Of a DNA stretch of 64,000 nt, positions 1 through 12,900 are shown piece after piece. Source of the DNA: Pinus tabuliformis (taxonomy: Eukaryota > Streptophyta > Pinopsida > Pinales > Pinaceae); contig CM062814.1 of assembly GCA_031772625.1 (NCBI GenBank), forward strand, positions 368,537,781 through 368,601,780. The letters are read 5' to 3'. How positions within the stretch are numbered: position 1 is the first letter of the stretch; each line of letters begins with the position of its first letter. Under the pieces are notes generated by a model. It was not told the origin of the DNA and ran no database searches. It saw only the letters and a list, made by a program, of their open reading frames with translations. Made by a program: the position numbers and the translations under genes.

Positions 1-23
1 CTTAATCTCAAATTTATCTTTGG

Positions 24-245
24 GATGCTCTAGAAAAGTGGATGTTAACCATGGTTTAAACTCCATGCTTGTGAAATTGTGAGCAAAGACATTGAATGAC
101 AGCGAATTATAGTCGGTGACCCCTGTAAATGTCAGATGCTCTAGAAATGTGGATGTTAACAATGGTTTAAACTCCAGGCTTGTGAAATTGTGAACAAAGA
201 CATTGAATGCCAGCGAATTATAGTCTGTGACTCCTGTAAATTTCA
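24..245. repeat. 111-bp tandem duplication
   Basis: Two adjacent copies (24-134 and 135-245), each starting with GATGCTCTAGAAA and ending near CCTGTAAATKTCA, differ at only a few positions. No coding sequence is evident in the unit. It is probably a local duplication in noncoding DNA. Confidence 0.85.
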
Positions 246-920
246 TATTAAATTATTTTTTAATTTTTAGTCTAGGTTTATTATGATTTTTCAACTTATT
301 ACTAATGGAGGTGTTTTTAGTGTGATTTTTTGGAAGTTTTTTCCATGGATTTTCTTGGTTTAATTTCTCTAAAATCCAGCATGAATTCATTGAAATAATA
401 AGATTGATGGGTAAACCCTGCACAATAGAAGTGCCCACGGATTTTTCATGGTGGTGAATCCTTGTATACAGTCAAAAAACTAGTTTAAATAACACAAATC
501 AATATTTCACCTCTAATTTTTATACCAGATTTGGACTAGAAACTCCAAAAAAGATTGCACTATGGACAATTCCTTATGGAAAAACAACTGAATCACCTAG
601 AATATTATCATGTTTGCAGCTCTACGGTAATGAGTTTATTATGACACCGACTTATATTAAGGCACACTGCTTCATTTAATTGGCTCATAGAAAGACTATA
701 GACCAAGAAAAGTTTGTGTGATTGGAGTTTTGTAATGAAGCTAATGAAATTGTTGGAAAATGAATTTAAAAATAAAGTGTTATATAGTAGCAAGTCTTTT
801 CCACTTACATATTAATAATAAATTATTAAATATTCAAATGTGGTTGATAAGAAAAATAAGTATAAATAAGTTGTGAATGTAGAGGGTCATCAACAATTAA
901 ATCTTGATTGAATGTATGTT
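246..920. other. AT-rich intergenic DNA
   Basis: Short open frames only, with no recognisable domain. It ends at the target-site duplication of the LINE. Confidence 0.6.
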
Positions 921-937
921 AACATAAATTAGATTCC
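921..937 (+). repeat. Left target-site duplication of the LINE
   Basis: AACATAAATTAGATTCC here is repeated exactly at 8356-8372, just after the LINE A-rich tail. A perfect 17-bp direct repeat is typical of target-primed reverse transcription and fixes both ends of the element. Confidence 0.92.
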
Positions 938-1082
938 GAGATGAAAAAAAACCTAGCTCTGCGCTCTGCGTTCTAGGGTTTGAACATTTGCAGCGACGAC
1001 AGGCTTTGCAAAACTGCAGAATACCTGCAACTTCTGACGGATTCAGGCTCCTTCATTCACAGGACAGAGGGTACACGACCTC

Positions 1083-2613
1083 ATGGAGCCCCCGCGGGGG
1101 GAGGGCGATGAACCTCCCCCACAAAACGACAATGAGCAGTTTCTGAATAAGGAAGAAAATGGAACTGCAAACCAGAACGAGAATAATGAAGATCTGAAAT
1201 GTCAACAGACAAAACAAGACGAAAAGCCACCAGAGGTAAGCTCTACTACATGCAAACCAGTTGCCTCAGTGCGCCCAAGGGTAGAACTACCAGGCCATCG
1301 AATCAACGTGAAGATACAGTACATGAAAGATTATTCTTTAATAGGGAAATTCATCGATCTGTGGCAAACTGAAAAAGCATTAAGGCGCTAGATAAATGCG
1401 AAATGGCACCTAAAGGGACATATAACCCTACAGTTAGGATCGAAAGGGTTCTTCACTGCTATCTTCAACTGCTTGGAGGATAGAAACAGAGTCCTGGCTG
1501 GTGGGCCTTACTTCTTCAATGCAGCCGGTTTGTTTCTCAGAGGATGGGTGGAATGCTTCAACTCGGACAAGGAGGACCTCAGCTGGGCTCCGGTGTGGAT
1601 CCGCTTATACTCGCTGCCGGTGGAATATTGGGAGGAAGACTCCCTACAGGCGATTGGAAACACTCTGGGCGAGTTTGTCAAGGTTGCAGAGGAAACAAAA
1701 ACATGCAGATACACTTCTTTTGCCCGTATTTGTGTCTATATGAATCTCAATCAGGCTCTCCCAGATGCGGTAAGCATATCTCACTATGACATTGAATGGG
1801 TTCAGACGATTGACTATGAACATGTGCCTTTTCGATGTCGTAAATGTCATGCCCTGGGGCATTTATTCAAAGACTTCCCATTAACGCAAAAACCCTCTCT
1901 TGCCTCTGATCCGGAAGCTTCTGAAGCAGGTGGCTTCATCAAAGTCACAAATTGCTGGAAATCCCACAAGAAACAAGCTTCAAAGCCCAAAGTAGTGCAA
2001 ACCAGCCCCCTGGGCCCTCAACAAGCAATAGTTTTGGTGTTTTAGCCAACCAGCTGGATCTGCAAATGAATCCTCCCACTCCACCAGGGCCAGCGTCAAT
2101 GAACGACGACCACTCAAAGATGGGAAATCCCACAATGCCACATGAAAATACTCAAGGTAAGGAAGCTTCTACCTTAGACAAGCAAAAAGAAATATTATGG
2201 AACACTCAAGTCATGCAGCTGGAGATACCACATTCAAATGCCAGTCTAGAAGAGGAATCGATGGAAGAATTAAATTACCCTCAGTTCATGGAGGAAGAAA
2301 CAAAGGCAATAGACATTGGGGATCTAGACCTTCCAGGTCTAGAAAAAGCCTGCACAACAAACAACTTTGACAACATTCCAGTTGATAACTTAAGACCCTG
2401 GAAGAAGTGTTATCTCAGGCGCAGAGGCAAAAATCTTTAGGTATACAGACTAGAGGCCCATGGGATGGTAGATTCATAGCCAAAGATATCAAAAAGCGGG
2501 GAAGGAAAATTGTTCTACAGAGAACAATCAAAGTAGGACAAATTCTAGTGGATTCCGGCAGGTATGCCAAGTTAACCAAGTACTACCACACTGAAAACAC
2601 TCCTTCCCAATGA
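1083..2613 (+). pseudogene. LINE ORF1, Gag-like RNA-binding protein (broken)
   Basis: ORF1 of plant L1 elements encodes an RNA-binding chaperone of the retrotransposition particle. The start at 1083 opens an acidic, polar N-terminus. A TAG at 1389-1391 interrupts the DUF4283-like domain at a spot where the family usually has Trp. The same frame then continues through the motifs GGPYFF and WAPVWIRLYSLP. A zinc knuckle (CRKCHALGH) follows near 1830-1880, with its last Cys replaced by Phe. Reading moves to another frame near 1950-2045 and to a third near 2407-2440, so at least two frameshifts are present. The final frame stops at 2611-2613, overlapping the ORF2 start as ATGA. It is clearly a pseudogene; family assignment is firm and residue-level detail less so. 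Confidence 0.85.
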
Positions 2614-5600
2614 AGTTAATATCTTGGAATATAAGAGGGCTTAATGGCCCAAGGAAGACTCGAATTCTTAAAAATATGATAAAGCAAGAAAACCCTCAAG
2701 TCTTGTTCTTGCAAGAGACCAAATGCGATTCTAATGCATTAGATAGATTAGCTGCTAAAATTTGGCTTGGGAGTCATAACATAGCAGTGGGTGCGGATGG
2801 CGCCTCGGGGGGCCTAACAATTATTTAGGATTTGAGAGCTATCAAGCTCAACAATTTCCATGCACACAGGAATTTCCTTCAAGCAATTTTTCACATCATA
2901 GGCACAAATCTACACGGGCTCTTAACAAATGTATATTTTCCACAGGAGACATCTCGTAAAGCGGGTATCCTAAACTCCATCTTTGAACTTAACCATAACA
3001 GATTGCACCCTCTTTGGATCGCAGGAGGAGACTTCAATATGATTACAAGACTGGAAGAAAAGAGAGGTGGCAGATGCAGAGGATCTCAGGAAGGGTCACT
3101 CCTAAAGGACTTCATTCAAAATAACTGGCTCATCGACCTCCCTTTCAACAATGGAGTATTTACCTGGAACAACAGAAGAGCAGGGAACCAACAGATAGCT
3201 TCTCGGTTGGATAGGTTTTTACTCTCAGACAATGCCATTCATCTCGGTGGTGATTTCGCAGCTTCCATACTGCCCTACTCGGGATCTGATCACTGGCCCA
3301 TTTCCCTCCAATGGTCTCGTTCGGGAAACAAGCTCCGCAGGCCATTTCGCTTTGAGGCCTTCTGGTTGACCCATCCGGACTTCCACAAATTAATCAGTAC
3401 AGAATGGAACAGCTTCTATCCTCCTCCAGGCTCAAAAATGTTCCAATTCCAACAAAAGCTCAAGCACCTAAAAGGCAAGATCAAGCATTGGAATCACACA
3501 TCATTCGGCAATATCTTTCAGGGTAAAGCAACCCTCGAGCTGGAAATGAGGCAGCTACAACAGAAGATTATTATAAATGGCCGATCAGAGGACCTGGCAG
3601 AACAGGAAAAAACCCTTGAAGTGCAACTGGCAGAAAAGGAAAAGCAGGAAGAGAAGTTGTGGCGGCAAAAATCAAGGGTCAGGTGGCTCAAAGATGGAGA
3701 GACAAACACTAAATTCTTTCATAGCACTACAATCCAACGCAGGATGGATAACAATATAACTCATATTCAAAACGAGCAGGGAATCAAAGTGGAAAAGCAT
3801 GAAGAAATAGAAATTGAACTATTAAATTATTTCAAGCAGGTGCACCGAGAGCCAAACAGTGACAGATCTCAGGCCATAGAGAAAATTACTCGAAATATTC
3901 CCAAACTTATCTCAGAAGAGCATAACCAAATGCTTCTCAAGCTTGTTGATCTCCAAGAGGTGGAACTTGCAGTACGACAACTGAAAGCAGGCAAAGCCCC
4001 AGGCCTGGATGGATTCACCTCTAATTTTTTCCACAACTTCTGGGATCTGATCAAGATGGAAGTCTGGCAGGTGGTTGAGGAGTCTCGCTCTCTGAGATGG
4101 ATGTTTCCGGGGGTAAATGCTACTTTCATAGCCTTGGTTCCCAAGGTGAATCAGCCAAGCACACTTGACAAGTATAAACCGATAGCACTATGCAACATAA
4201 TCTATAAGATCGTGTCTAAAATCATAGCCTCCAGGCTCAAACTCCTGCTTCCTCTCATCATCTCGCCTGAGCAATCCGGATATGTTGAGGGGAGGCAGAT
4301 CACGGACGGGATCATCCTAACTCATGAAATAATTCATTCTCTGAAGATCTCCAAGAAGCCAGGTATGCTACTCAAACTAGATCTTTCAAAGGCTTTTGAT
4401 AGCCTTAGTTGGAAGTACATTGAAAAGGTTCTAATGGCTTTTGGATTTGATGCTTCCTGGGTTCGATGGATTATGAGCCTCATCTCATCCTCCTTTTTCT
4501 TTGTCTTAATCAATGGCATACCCTCTGCTACCTTTCATCCCTCTCGAGGCATCAGACAGGGAGACCCCCTCTCCCCTTTTCTGTTTGTTATCATGGCTGA
4601 GGGTTTAGGTCGCAGTATTAAGTCAGCTCAGCAATCTCTCCGTCTTAAAGGCCTCTCCTTTCATAACTCTCCGGCTTTCACTCACCAGCAATTTGTAGAT
4701 GATAATACGCTTTTTGGGCATCCTTTGATCCAGGAGGCCTGTCAGCTCAAAACCCTTTTAACAGACTTCTCGAAAGCCTTTGGAGCCTCTATCAATAACT
4801 CCAAATCTCAAATCTTCTTCTTTCATACTCCCTCAGTTACTCAGTCAGCCATCATTCGCATTCTCGGTTTCTCCTCTGCCAAACTCCCCTCTTCTTATTT
4901 AGGTGCTCCGCTCATCGCCTCAGCCCTAAAGCACTCTTCCTAGAGAATCCTTTTAGAAAATCTAGAAGCGCGGCTCTCCTCCTGGACTCACAGATCTCTA
5001 AATATGGCAAGCCGTCTTGTCCTCATAAAAGTTGTTCTTCAAGCCATGCCTTTATACCTCTTCTCCATCCTTGCTGCTCCTAAATGGGTTCTTAAAGAAA
5101 TCAAAACTCTCCAAAGATCGTTTCTTTGGGGCAGCAGCGGCCTCAAGTGCAAGTGGGCTCTAGTCAAATGGGAAACGGCATGTCTTCCAAAGAAAGGAGG
5201 CGGTATTGGATTGAGGGACCCCTCCCACAGCAATGCAGTTATGGGTGCTCGAATTTGGTGGAAGTGGCTAACTGAACCTTTCACCCCTTGGGCCACGCTA
5301 TGGACTGCTAAATATACGGGAAACTGTCCAATGGAGGAACTAATTAGAATATCAGAGATCAGCATAGGCTCAATCATGTGGAACTCGGCCAAATAGCACA
5401 AGAATCTCATTCAGCAGCATAGCTTTTGGGAAGTGAAGAATGGTAGTAATGCAAGGTTTTGGGAAGACTCTTGGCAGCAGATGCCCAAACTCAGGGACCT
5501 TCTCCCTCCAAACCCTCTTCTGGAACAGGATATGCAACCTCATGACACGGTGAGAAATTTCTGGCGCAATTCATCACACCAAGATTACAGAGAATGGCTC

Positions 5601-6959
5601 AAAGCGACTCAAATCTTAAGACAGGGGCTGATGCAAGTCCAAAAAATTCTGGATACAGAATTAATGAAAAGGAAAATTCAATATTCTGAGGAAAAGGACA
5701 TTCTCAGATGGGGATATGAAGAAAAGGGTACCTTTTCTACAAGAGAGGCCTACAACATCCTTATCAAGGAACACATGGTGTTGGATTCGCTCTGGAGCAA
5801 AATATGGGACCCCTCCATTTGGCCGAAAGTGTCCACCTTTCTTTGGCTCCTTTGTCACAACAAGATTCTCACATGGGACAATCTGAGAAAAAGAAATTTC
5901 TATGGACCCTCCATCTGTCCTAACTGTAAAAAGGCTGAGGAAACCATTGAGCATCTCATGCATTACTGTCCGTTGGCACACAAGCTCTGGCAAAAGATCA
6001 GTTTCCGCTGCGAAAAAGAAGGAAGACTTAATGGAGATATCACTGCCATTGTGCGCAACTGGGACCACCACCCCTATCAAAGTAAGATCTTGAATTTTCT
6101 CTGGAAGCTCATTCCAGGATTTGTTATGTGGGCTATATGGAAGGAGAGAAATGGTAGAATATTCAAGAATCACACCAGATCGCTGGATGACATCTGGAAA
6201 ATAATCAACCAAAATATTGAAGAAACCATATCTCTCAAGACCTGGTACCAAGAGGATCTCCCAACTATCCCCCAAGAACAATCAATATGGAATAATTGGA
6301 ATTTCCAAAGGAAGCAAGAACAACTAATCAAAGGAACAAAGCCTTCGAGAGGCCACTCACTTGAGAAATGGCTCCCTCCCCCCATGAACATGTATCAGCT
6401 GAATTTTGATGGTGCATCAAAGGGTAACCCAGGGAATTCTGGCTTTGGAGGGATCTTCCGAGATCACAAGGGAGCTCCTATCCTAACCTACTTAGGCTCA
6501 AGAGGGTGGGATACCAATAACTCAACAGAATTAGGTGGTCTATGGCAAGGGTTACTTATGGTGCAAGGTAAGGACCTTTTTCCTCTTATAATAGAGGGAG
6601 ACTCCCAAATTATCATCAACATGGTCTCAAGAATTTTACAGGGCTCCCCCTCCTGCAAGGTCAGCAATAGCTGGAGAATGGCAAAAAGGCTACAGTATAT
6701 TGAATGCTGGTTTTCCTCCCACAGGGCGGTCTCCTTGAAACACATTCGCAGAGAAGGGAACAAAGTCGCGGACTTATTAGCTAATATGGGAGTTGACTGC
6801 GGGATGCATCTACATGTTGGATCAATTACTAACTTAGCATCTGAATCTCAACTCTTGGATTTTAACAATCTAGTGCAGAAGGAAATGCCTCAGATAGTAG
6901 AAACACCCCCGGATGCGGGTGGCACTACGGCTTTAAATGTTCATCATGCAGAACAATAA
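2610..6959 (+). pseudogene. LINE ORF2: endonuclease, reverse transcriptase, RNase H (three in-frame stops)
   Basis: ORF2 nicks target DNA and copies the element RNA. One frame of about 1,450 codons opens with the AP-endonuclease start MKLISWNIRGLN, then QETK, GGDFN and SGSDHWP. Reverse transcriptase follows, with VPKVNQPSTLDKYKPIALCN, LDLSKAFDSLSW, RQGDPLSPFLF and a catalytic-site variant, FVDD, near 4692. A zf-RVT-like Cys/His region (CPNCKKAEETIEHLMHYCP) lies near 5915-5970. RNase H (NFDGASKGNPG, with later acidic residues) ends the protein. TAG stops at 2826, 4941 and 5394 break the frame. The first two sit where relatives have Trp, suggesting G-to-A decay. Otherwise it is intact, with no frameshift seen. 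Confidence 0.92.
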
Positions 6960-7974
6960 ATCCCGGTACTGCCAGCTGCAGAGCAGCGTGGCTTCCCAAG
7001 ACTTCACCTCGCGCAAGAGGGATGGAGTTATTAAGGCTGGATTTGGTAGGATATCTGCATTTATGGAGTGCGCTGTTCAACGCAACATTTTGGCTGTTAT
7101 AATCATGTCGATCCTGTGTGCTTTCCTCACTCCCTGCGCTCAATCTCACTCTGCCGGGACTTGGTTAGCAGTGGTCTATGGTGACGAGCTAACTCTTGCA
7201 CACAGAGGCAAGCTCCAGGCCGACTCTCTATATCTTCGGAAGAGGTTCAGCACGGCTTTCAGCGGTAAGTTCTCCACAGTTCTTGACTTCAGCATTGGCA
7301 GTATTGTGTCTCCGTCTTGGGCTTTCTTTGTGCATTCAATTCGGTTTCTGTGTCATTTCTACCATCCCTCTATTGTTGTCTCTCGTCTCTCTGTTCTCTC
7401 TGCGCCCTACCCTTCGCCTTTCATAATGGTTCGATAGGGTAAAAGGAGTCGCTTCGGGGGGCGTCGAGGCAGTGGCATGCACTCAACTGCCGGTCACTCT
7501 GTGGAACCTGAGCAGCCGCCTATTAATCTCCCCCCCTCTCATGAGGCTGTGCCACCTTTAAGCTCTGGGCGCAAGCCAATTCCTAATAGCGCTTTCCAAA
7601 CCACGCATTTTAAATTTCAAAGCAATTTGAACAGGCCTCTGATTACTGCTCACATTACTATAATCCTTTCGGAAGAAGAAAATCAAATCTCCCCTCTGGC
7701 ATGCATCGCTCCTGATCCTTCCCAAAGCAGTGAGCATTCCATGGATAAAGATAGCCCGGAGAATTGGAAGAGTGATAAGTCTGGTCAGGAGGAAATTCCT
7801 AAAAGTATTCCGCCACTTGAAGACATAAGCCCAGTTGACGAGGAAGGGACTCTTGGCGCCACAAGTCACTCCATGGAGATCCCTGTCAGCAAGACAAATG
7901 GCAATGAGAGTCTGAGGATCGGCAGTGCGTGTCTGGCTGAGGAGAAGACTCCTGGTAAGGGTAAGGAAGTTTAG
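6937..7974 (+). CDS. Unassigned third reading frame of the LINE (one in-frame TAG)
   Basis: This frame differs from that of ORF2 and overlaps its end by 23 bases. It stays open from 6937 to 7974 except for a TAG at 7435-7437. From a possible start at 7063 the N-terminus is charged then hydrophobic (ILAVIIMSILCAFL) and followed by small residues, resembling a signal peptide or membrane anchor. The second half is polar, acidic and proline-rich, without recognised domains. Plant L1 elements normally have only ORF1 and ORF2, so this may be an extra ORF, a captured host fragment or chance. No function is proposed. Confidence refers to the open region, not to expression. Confidence 0.4.
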
Positions 7975-8355
7975 CGCCACCTGGGACCGCTTCTTTCCTT
8001 TTTGTTTTTTGCTACTGCTCAGATGACCACGTACAGGGATCTTCGCTTACAGTGAAGGTTCAACATTTAGGGCCTATTGTTTTGGCATCCCTTCGAGGAA
8101 TTGGTGGTTAATTTGTTGCTGGTCTGCAAGGAATTTAAGCTTCTGTTGCCAATGTCTCTACCTCTGCTATACAAGTCATCCTTTGAGTTCTATATCTGTT
8201 TTCTTGCTATATGTAATTGGTCTCCCTAGCTCTTTTTGTAAGGGGGTAGTTCTGCTGTGTTAAGTGCCCTCGAGCTCTGATCTCTGAGGCCTCAACTCCA
8301 TGTAAAAATATTCTTCTTTTCAGTTAATAGAATTTAGTATTTGTAGAGAAAAAAA
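7975..8355 (+). other. LINE 3' UTR and A-rich tail
   Basis: Noncoding sequence ends in GTAGAGAAAAAAAA directly before the right target-site duplication. The region is T-rich, and the short A-run is the expected 3' end of an L1-type insertion. Confidence 0.85.
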
Positions 8356-8372
8356 AACATAAATTAGATTCC
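8356..8372 (+). repeat. Right target-site duplication of the LINE
   Basis: Exact copy of 921-937. Confidence 0.92.
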
Positions 8373-9838
8373 ATTGAAAGATATAGTTTACATTACTCCC
8401 TTTTCTATAATATTCATCTTAATTTTAATTATTTGTGTATGTATTTATTTTATATTTAAAAACATATTTGACGTGTGAATTTTTAAAAAATAACAAAAAT
8501 ATGTTATTTAAATTTAAAATAAAAATATAACTATTTTATATTTAAAAATATTGTAATAACAAAAATTAATAATATGTTTTTATCTTATCAATTTAATATT
8601 GTATTACATATACTGCATTAATTTTTATATATTTAATTAATTTATGTATAAATAATTGACCTTTTTAAACCCAATTGGTGCACTAACTTGTTTTTTAGTT
8701 TTTTTACTGAATATGCACTAACTTGTCTTTACTTTTTTTATTTATATGCACAAAGGTGGGCCTGTGGTGGACTTTTGTGTGATGAAATTACACATGTGAA
8801 TGTCTATATATGTAAAGGTGGGCGTGAAATACATTTTTGTGTGATGAATATGCACCAATTTGTTTTTACTTTTTTATTTATATATTCACAGGTTGGGTCG
8901 AGGTAAATTTTGTGTGATAGAATTACACGTGAATGTTTTTTGATGTGCAGTTTTCATAGATTTTATTTATATGGATTGTTGGAATTTGTATTTATGTATA
9001 CATGGATTGTTGAAACTTGTACCAATTTCTTGAGTATCTTAGCATTATTAGTACCAATACATACATTCTAAAATTCACTATCTTAGCACAATAAAATTTT
9101 AATGAACTTATAAAACTATTGTAGTAAGAGTAAAGATAAAAATTCTACTACTAATTTTTTTAATGAGGTAGAGATTCATTATCTATAATATTATAACTTG
9201 AAATTGAAATCAAGAATTTATGTTTTGCCAAACATATTGTACAATTAAAAAAAATACAAACACTCCAAACTATGTTAGAAGTTAAATGCAACGGGGTTAG
9301 ATGGCTAGTAGAAAAAAAGTGGCAAATAGTGACAAAATAGATTAAATATGCATCTAAGGTAAAATATTGAATAATAATTTTTTTCAAACTATAGTTTAAT
9401 CTAAAACATATAAGTTATATTTTTAAATAAATGTTTATATATATAAATTTGGAAAAAAATATTAGCAAGTAATAATTAAAATATTTTAATCAATGATGTA
9501 ATTCTATTCTATTTTTACTTTATAAACTCTCACATATATACAAAAGTAATAACCTTGCATTAAGGGTTATGTAGGCTCATCATTTTTAGAAATTAATTTT
9601 CTTAAAAATAAATAAATAATATTTTATGATAATATTGACTAATTATAAATTAAATTAAAGTCAAATTATTGATAATTTCATATTAAAAAAACATTAAATA
9701 AGCCTATTACTTAAAATATATATATTTTATTTAAAAAAGAAAATTCAAGTTTAGCATATATATATATTAAATAATAAAAAACAATTAAAATATATAAAAC
9801 AAAATAAATATTCCACAAGAAGATTTTAATAAAAATAT
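8373..9838. other. AT-rich noncoding DNA with degenerate repeats
   Basis: No gene is recognised. Around 8677-8940 a loosely repeated unit recurs (gcac-aacttg, then tttttatttatat, then gggc, then ttttgtgtgatg and attacac-tgaatg). Positions 8589-8705 resemble 39960-40066 (shared TTAATATTGTATT, TATAAATAATT and AACTTGTTTTTTAGTTTTT), so both probably belong to one old dispersed repeat. Confidence 0.6.
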
Positions 9839-9855
9839 AATGATGATAATGATGG
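9839..9855 (-). repeat. Microsatellite tail of the second LINE
   Basis: On the minus strand this reads CCATCATTATCATCATT, about 50 bases past the ORF2 stop. Short microsatellite tails replace poly(A) in several non-L1 LINE clades. Confidence 0.5.
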
Positions 9856-9905
9856 TTAACGTCCACTGAGAACAAACTTTGGTCTATTGGACCTAAATAA
9901 ACGAA

Positions 9906-12900
9906 TTATTTAGTTTGATTCAAGATTTTATTCCTATGCTCAAAAAGCTTGGAGAGACGCCTCCCCAGTTCACTGTAATTTTGACATCGTAAAAGGCTAG
10001 GAAGGTTAGTGTTGCAACAAAGATTTTGAAACTGAGATCTAATGTGGTTGTACGTGGGGAACTCTAAGAGGAAGTGATTTTCATCCTGGATGTTTGTATT
10101 TTCATAGAGATGGTAGAGCCTTTCCATCCATGGCATTTTAGGAATTGCCCAATGACTCGTTTCACTATGGAGCTCATGAGAGTTCGTTCTAATCTTGGAT
10201 ATATTAATTTTCTTCTTTGATCTAGTTAAAACAGAGAGATACTTTTGATCTTCTAGGGTGCGGTTGATGACTTTTTTATAATATCTTAATTTTGTTTTAG
10301 CTGCTAAATCTTTCTCACACCACATTTTTCTTTGAACTTAGAAGTAAAAATTTTTTTTATGTTATTAATGTTTTGCAATGCAACATTCTCATCGATCTCC
10401 CAATGGTTTAGCCAGTACCTGGTGATTTTATACCAACCTTGTTTGCCCTTAGGTGGTTTTGGTTGGAATTTAAAGCTAGCTTAGGAAGTCTATGGTCTCC
10501 TATGTTATTGAGTTTGTGCTTGTACAACAAAAACCTAGTCATAACTAGGCTCTTGATAGGGGAAACACCTACTTCTATAAGGAGAATAGGATAGGGTGTG
10601 TTGCTTTTAATTTTGAGGTTATGTGTTATAAAACGCTTTTGGATTTGTTCAATCTTTCTCCAGGATTCTCTAGAGATGCTATAACCCCAAACCTCACATC
10701 CATATAAGATAACCGGAGTGACTAAAGTTTCAAAGAGGAACTTTTTTTTATCCTACATCACGAGGTTTTCCATTTTACAATTATTTTCAAGACCAAAATA
10801 AGCTTTCCATCCCCCATTAATCCTTTTCTTAATGCTATAGTTCAAGTTGAGCTTGTGATGAATATCGATTCCTAGGTATTTGTAGGAAGACACTTCTTCC
10901 AAGTTACTATTGTCATACATAAAATTAGAGTACGTGTCTTTCTTGGATTTGATAATCATAATTTTTGTTTTGTCAGTGTTAACAATCATACCCATGGTAG
11001 AACATAAATCCTTAAGAAGTATAATTTGCTTATCAAGATCAGATGGGCACCTTGCGAGAAGAACAATATCGTCAGCGTAGAGGAGGATGATGACTATCCC
11101 AGCGAAGATCGTGCCATCACATCTTGCTTCCTTTAAACAACCTTCTAGCTTGTTGATGTAAATGCCAAAGAGGGTAGGGGATAGGGGGAACCTTGTTTAA
11201 CTCCGATATTACACTTAATATCTTTTGACCACTCCTCATTGTTCTTTAACTTGGCAGTTACATTCTCGTATAACCTTATAGCGGCAGCTCTCAACTCAAA
11301 AGGAACGTTTAGCTCTTCTAATCTATTCCAAAGGTTGTTTCTAAGAACCGTATCAGAAGCCTTTCTAAAGTCCACAAAGAAATAAAAGAGTTTGGATTTA
11401 TCATTACGACATTCCTCCACAAGGATCCTAAGCGTAACAAGGTGGTTTGTTGTTGAGTGTTGCTTTCTAGAACCGCTTGACCTTTAGCCTGCTTACCTTC
11501 TCTTTCAAGCCATATGCTTAACTTCCTTTCCAAAATAATACCATATAACTTGGCTAGGAGAGGGCTGATCATAATTGTACGATAATTAGAGGGGTTATTT
11601 GTATCCCCACTTTTAAAAATAGGGATAATGAGGCTTTGAGTCCATGGTTTAGGTAACCCTTGCTTGACCTCTTGATTGAAAAGCTTATGAATGTGGGGGA
11701 TGAGGACAGGACCTCCAATTTTTAAGATTTTCGCCTGGTAACCTTCAATGTCCTTGGCTTTTCCATTAGCCAAGCGATTAACCCCAAAATCAATGTTTTT
11801 TAATGAGAGAATTTTTTTTGTTGTGAGCAGGGTTTCAAAGTTATCCATGAAATTTGGAGATTCATAAATCTTTTTAAGATAGGAATTGCAGTCGTGTAAA
11901 ACAATTTTATTATTATCTTTAGTTTTCCTAGTTAGAATCTACCTCAAGAATTTCTTAGGAGCAACTTTAGAGAGGTGTAAGAGATTCTCGTCTTTTACGA
12001 ATATACTGCTTTTTTCCCTTTTAGTTAGAGCTTTGTATATTTTTATCTTGCCAATTTTAAGAGATTCATCAACAACTTCTTTAATTGCTCTCCTCGCACT
12101 TTTACAATCTTTGTCATACCAAGGGTTGGTTTTGCTATTTTTTTTATTATTTGAAACTTCAATTGAGAACTTGTTAATAGAATATGAAAGGGTTGTAGTA
12201 AAATTATGATAGAGATTTTTGTGTTGTCTATACTAGATAAAGGAAGCAAATTAGTTTTTAATTCATTTAGAAAGAGATATTTTTTAATTTCTATTAAAGA
12301 TTAACTTCTTTTGGCTATAAGGATTATCCTCTATGAGATCTCTATGCATGACAAAATTGAGAGTTACAAGTAAAGGCCTATGATCAGAGTTAGGCTCGTG
12401 GTCGTTTAAGATGTCAAAATTTGTTATTCCATTGTATAGATGGAGATTGGAGATAACATAACCTACCATGGTGCTACCAAGTCCATGGTTGCAAGTCATT
12501 TGGCTAGAATTGGGCCACTTTTTTAGACCATTGCAAATTATGAGATCCTGAGCACTACATAGCTTAACTAGCTCTGACCCAAATAAATTCTTGCCGAGGT
12601 CTTTAGAGCTCCTTTTGTACCGGCTAGCCAGAGGAAGGTCTTCATCTAACAAAGGATGATTAGGGTTGGAATGATTTCTTAGAAGAATAGCTTGGTTGCT
12701 TGAAGTTTGAGAATTAAAGTCATCCATTGAAAGGATATTGCTTTCATTTGTTAGGCTGGAAATATCATTCTCTAAACCATTGTAAGGACTATTTTTATCT
12801 AGATTCTTTTTCTTATAGAAGTTGAGTTTATGGGGGGCAAATAACAGATTGCTATGTAGGTCTTTCTATCATGAATGTTAGTGATTTCTATCCAACTATA

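Larger units (their letters stand above)
938..8355 (+). mobile_element. L1-type LINE retrotransposon, nearly full length
   Basis: A 7.4-kb non-LTR retrotransposon bounded by 17-bp duplications. In order it has a 5' leader of about 145 bp, ORF1 with a zinc knuckle, ORF2 with endonuclease, reverse transcriptase, zf-RVT-like region and RNase H, a third open region, and a 3' UTR ending in a short A-run. This order, including the C-terminal RNase H, is typical of plant L1 elements. It is unusually complete, because most genomic LINE copies are 5' truncated. In-frame stops and frameshifts show that it is no longer active. The perfect duplication suggests a moderately recent insertion. Confidence 0.93.

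Noticed and set aside
24..245. LTR or terminal repeat of an element at the left edge
   Set aside because: The two 111-bp copies are directly adjacent with no element between them or characteristic ends.
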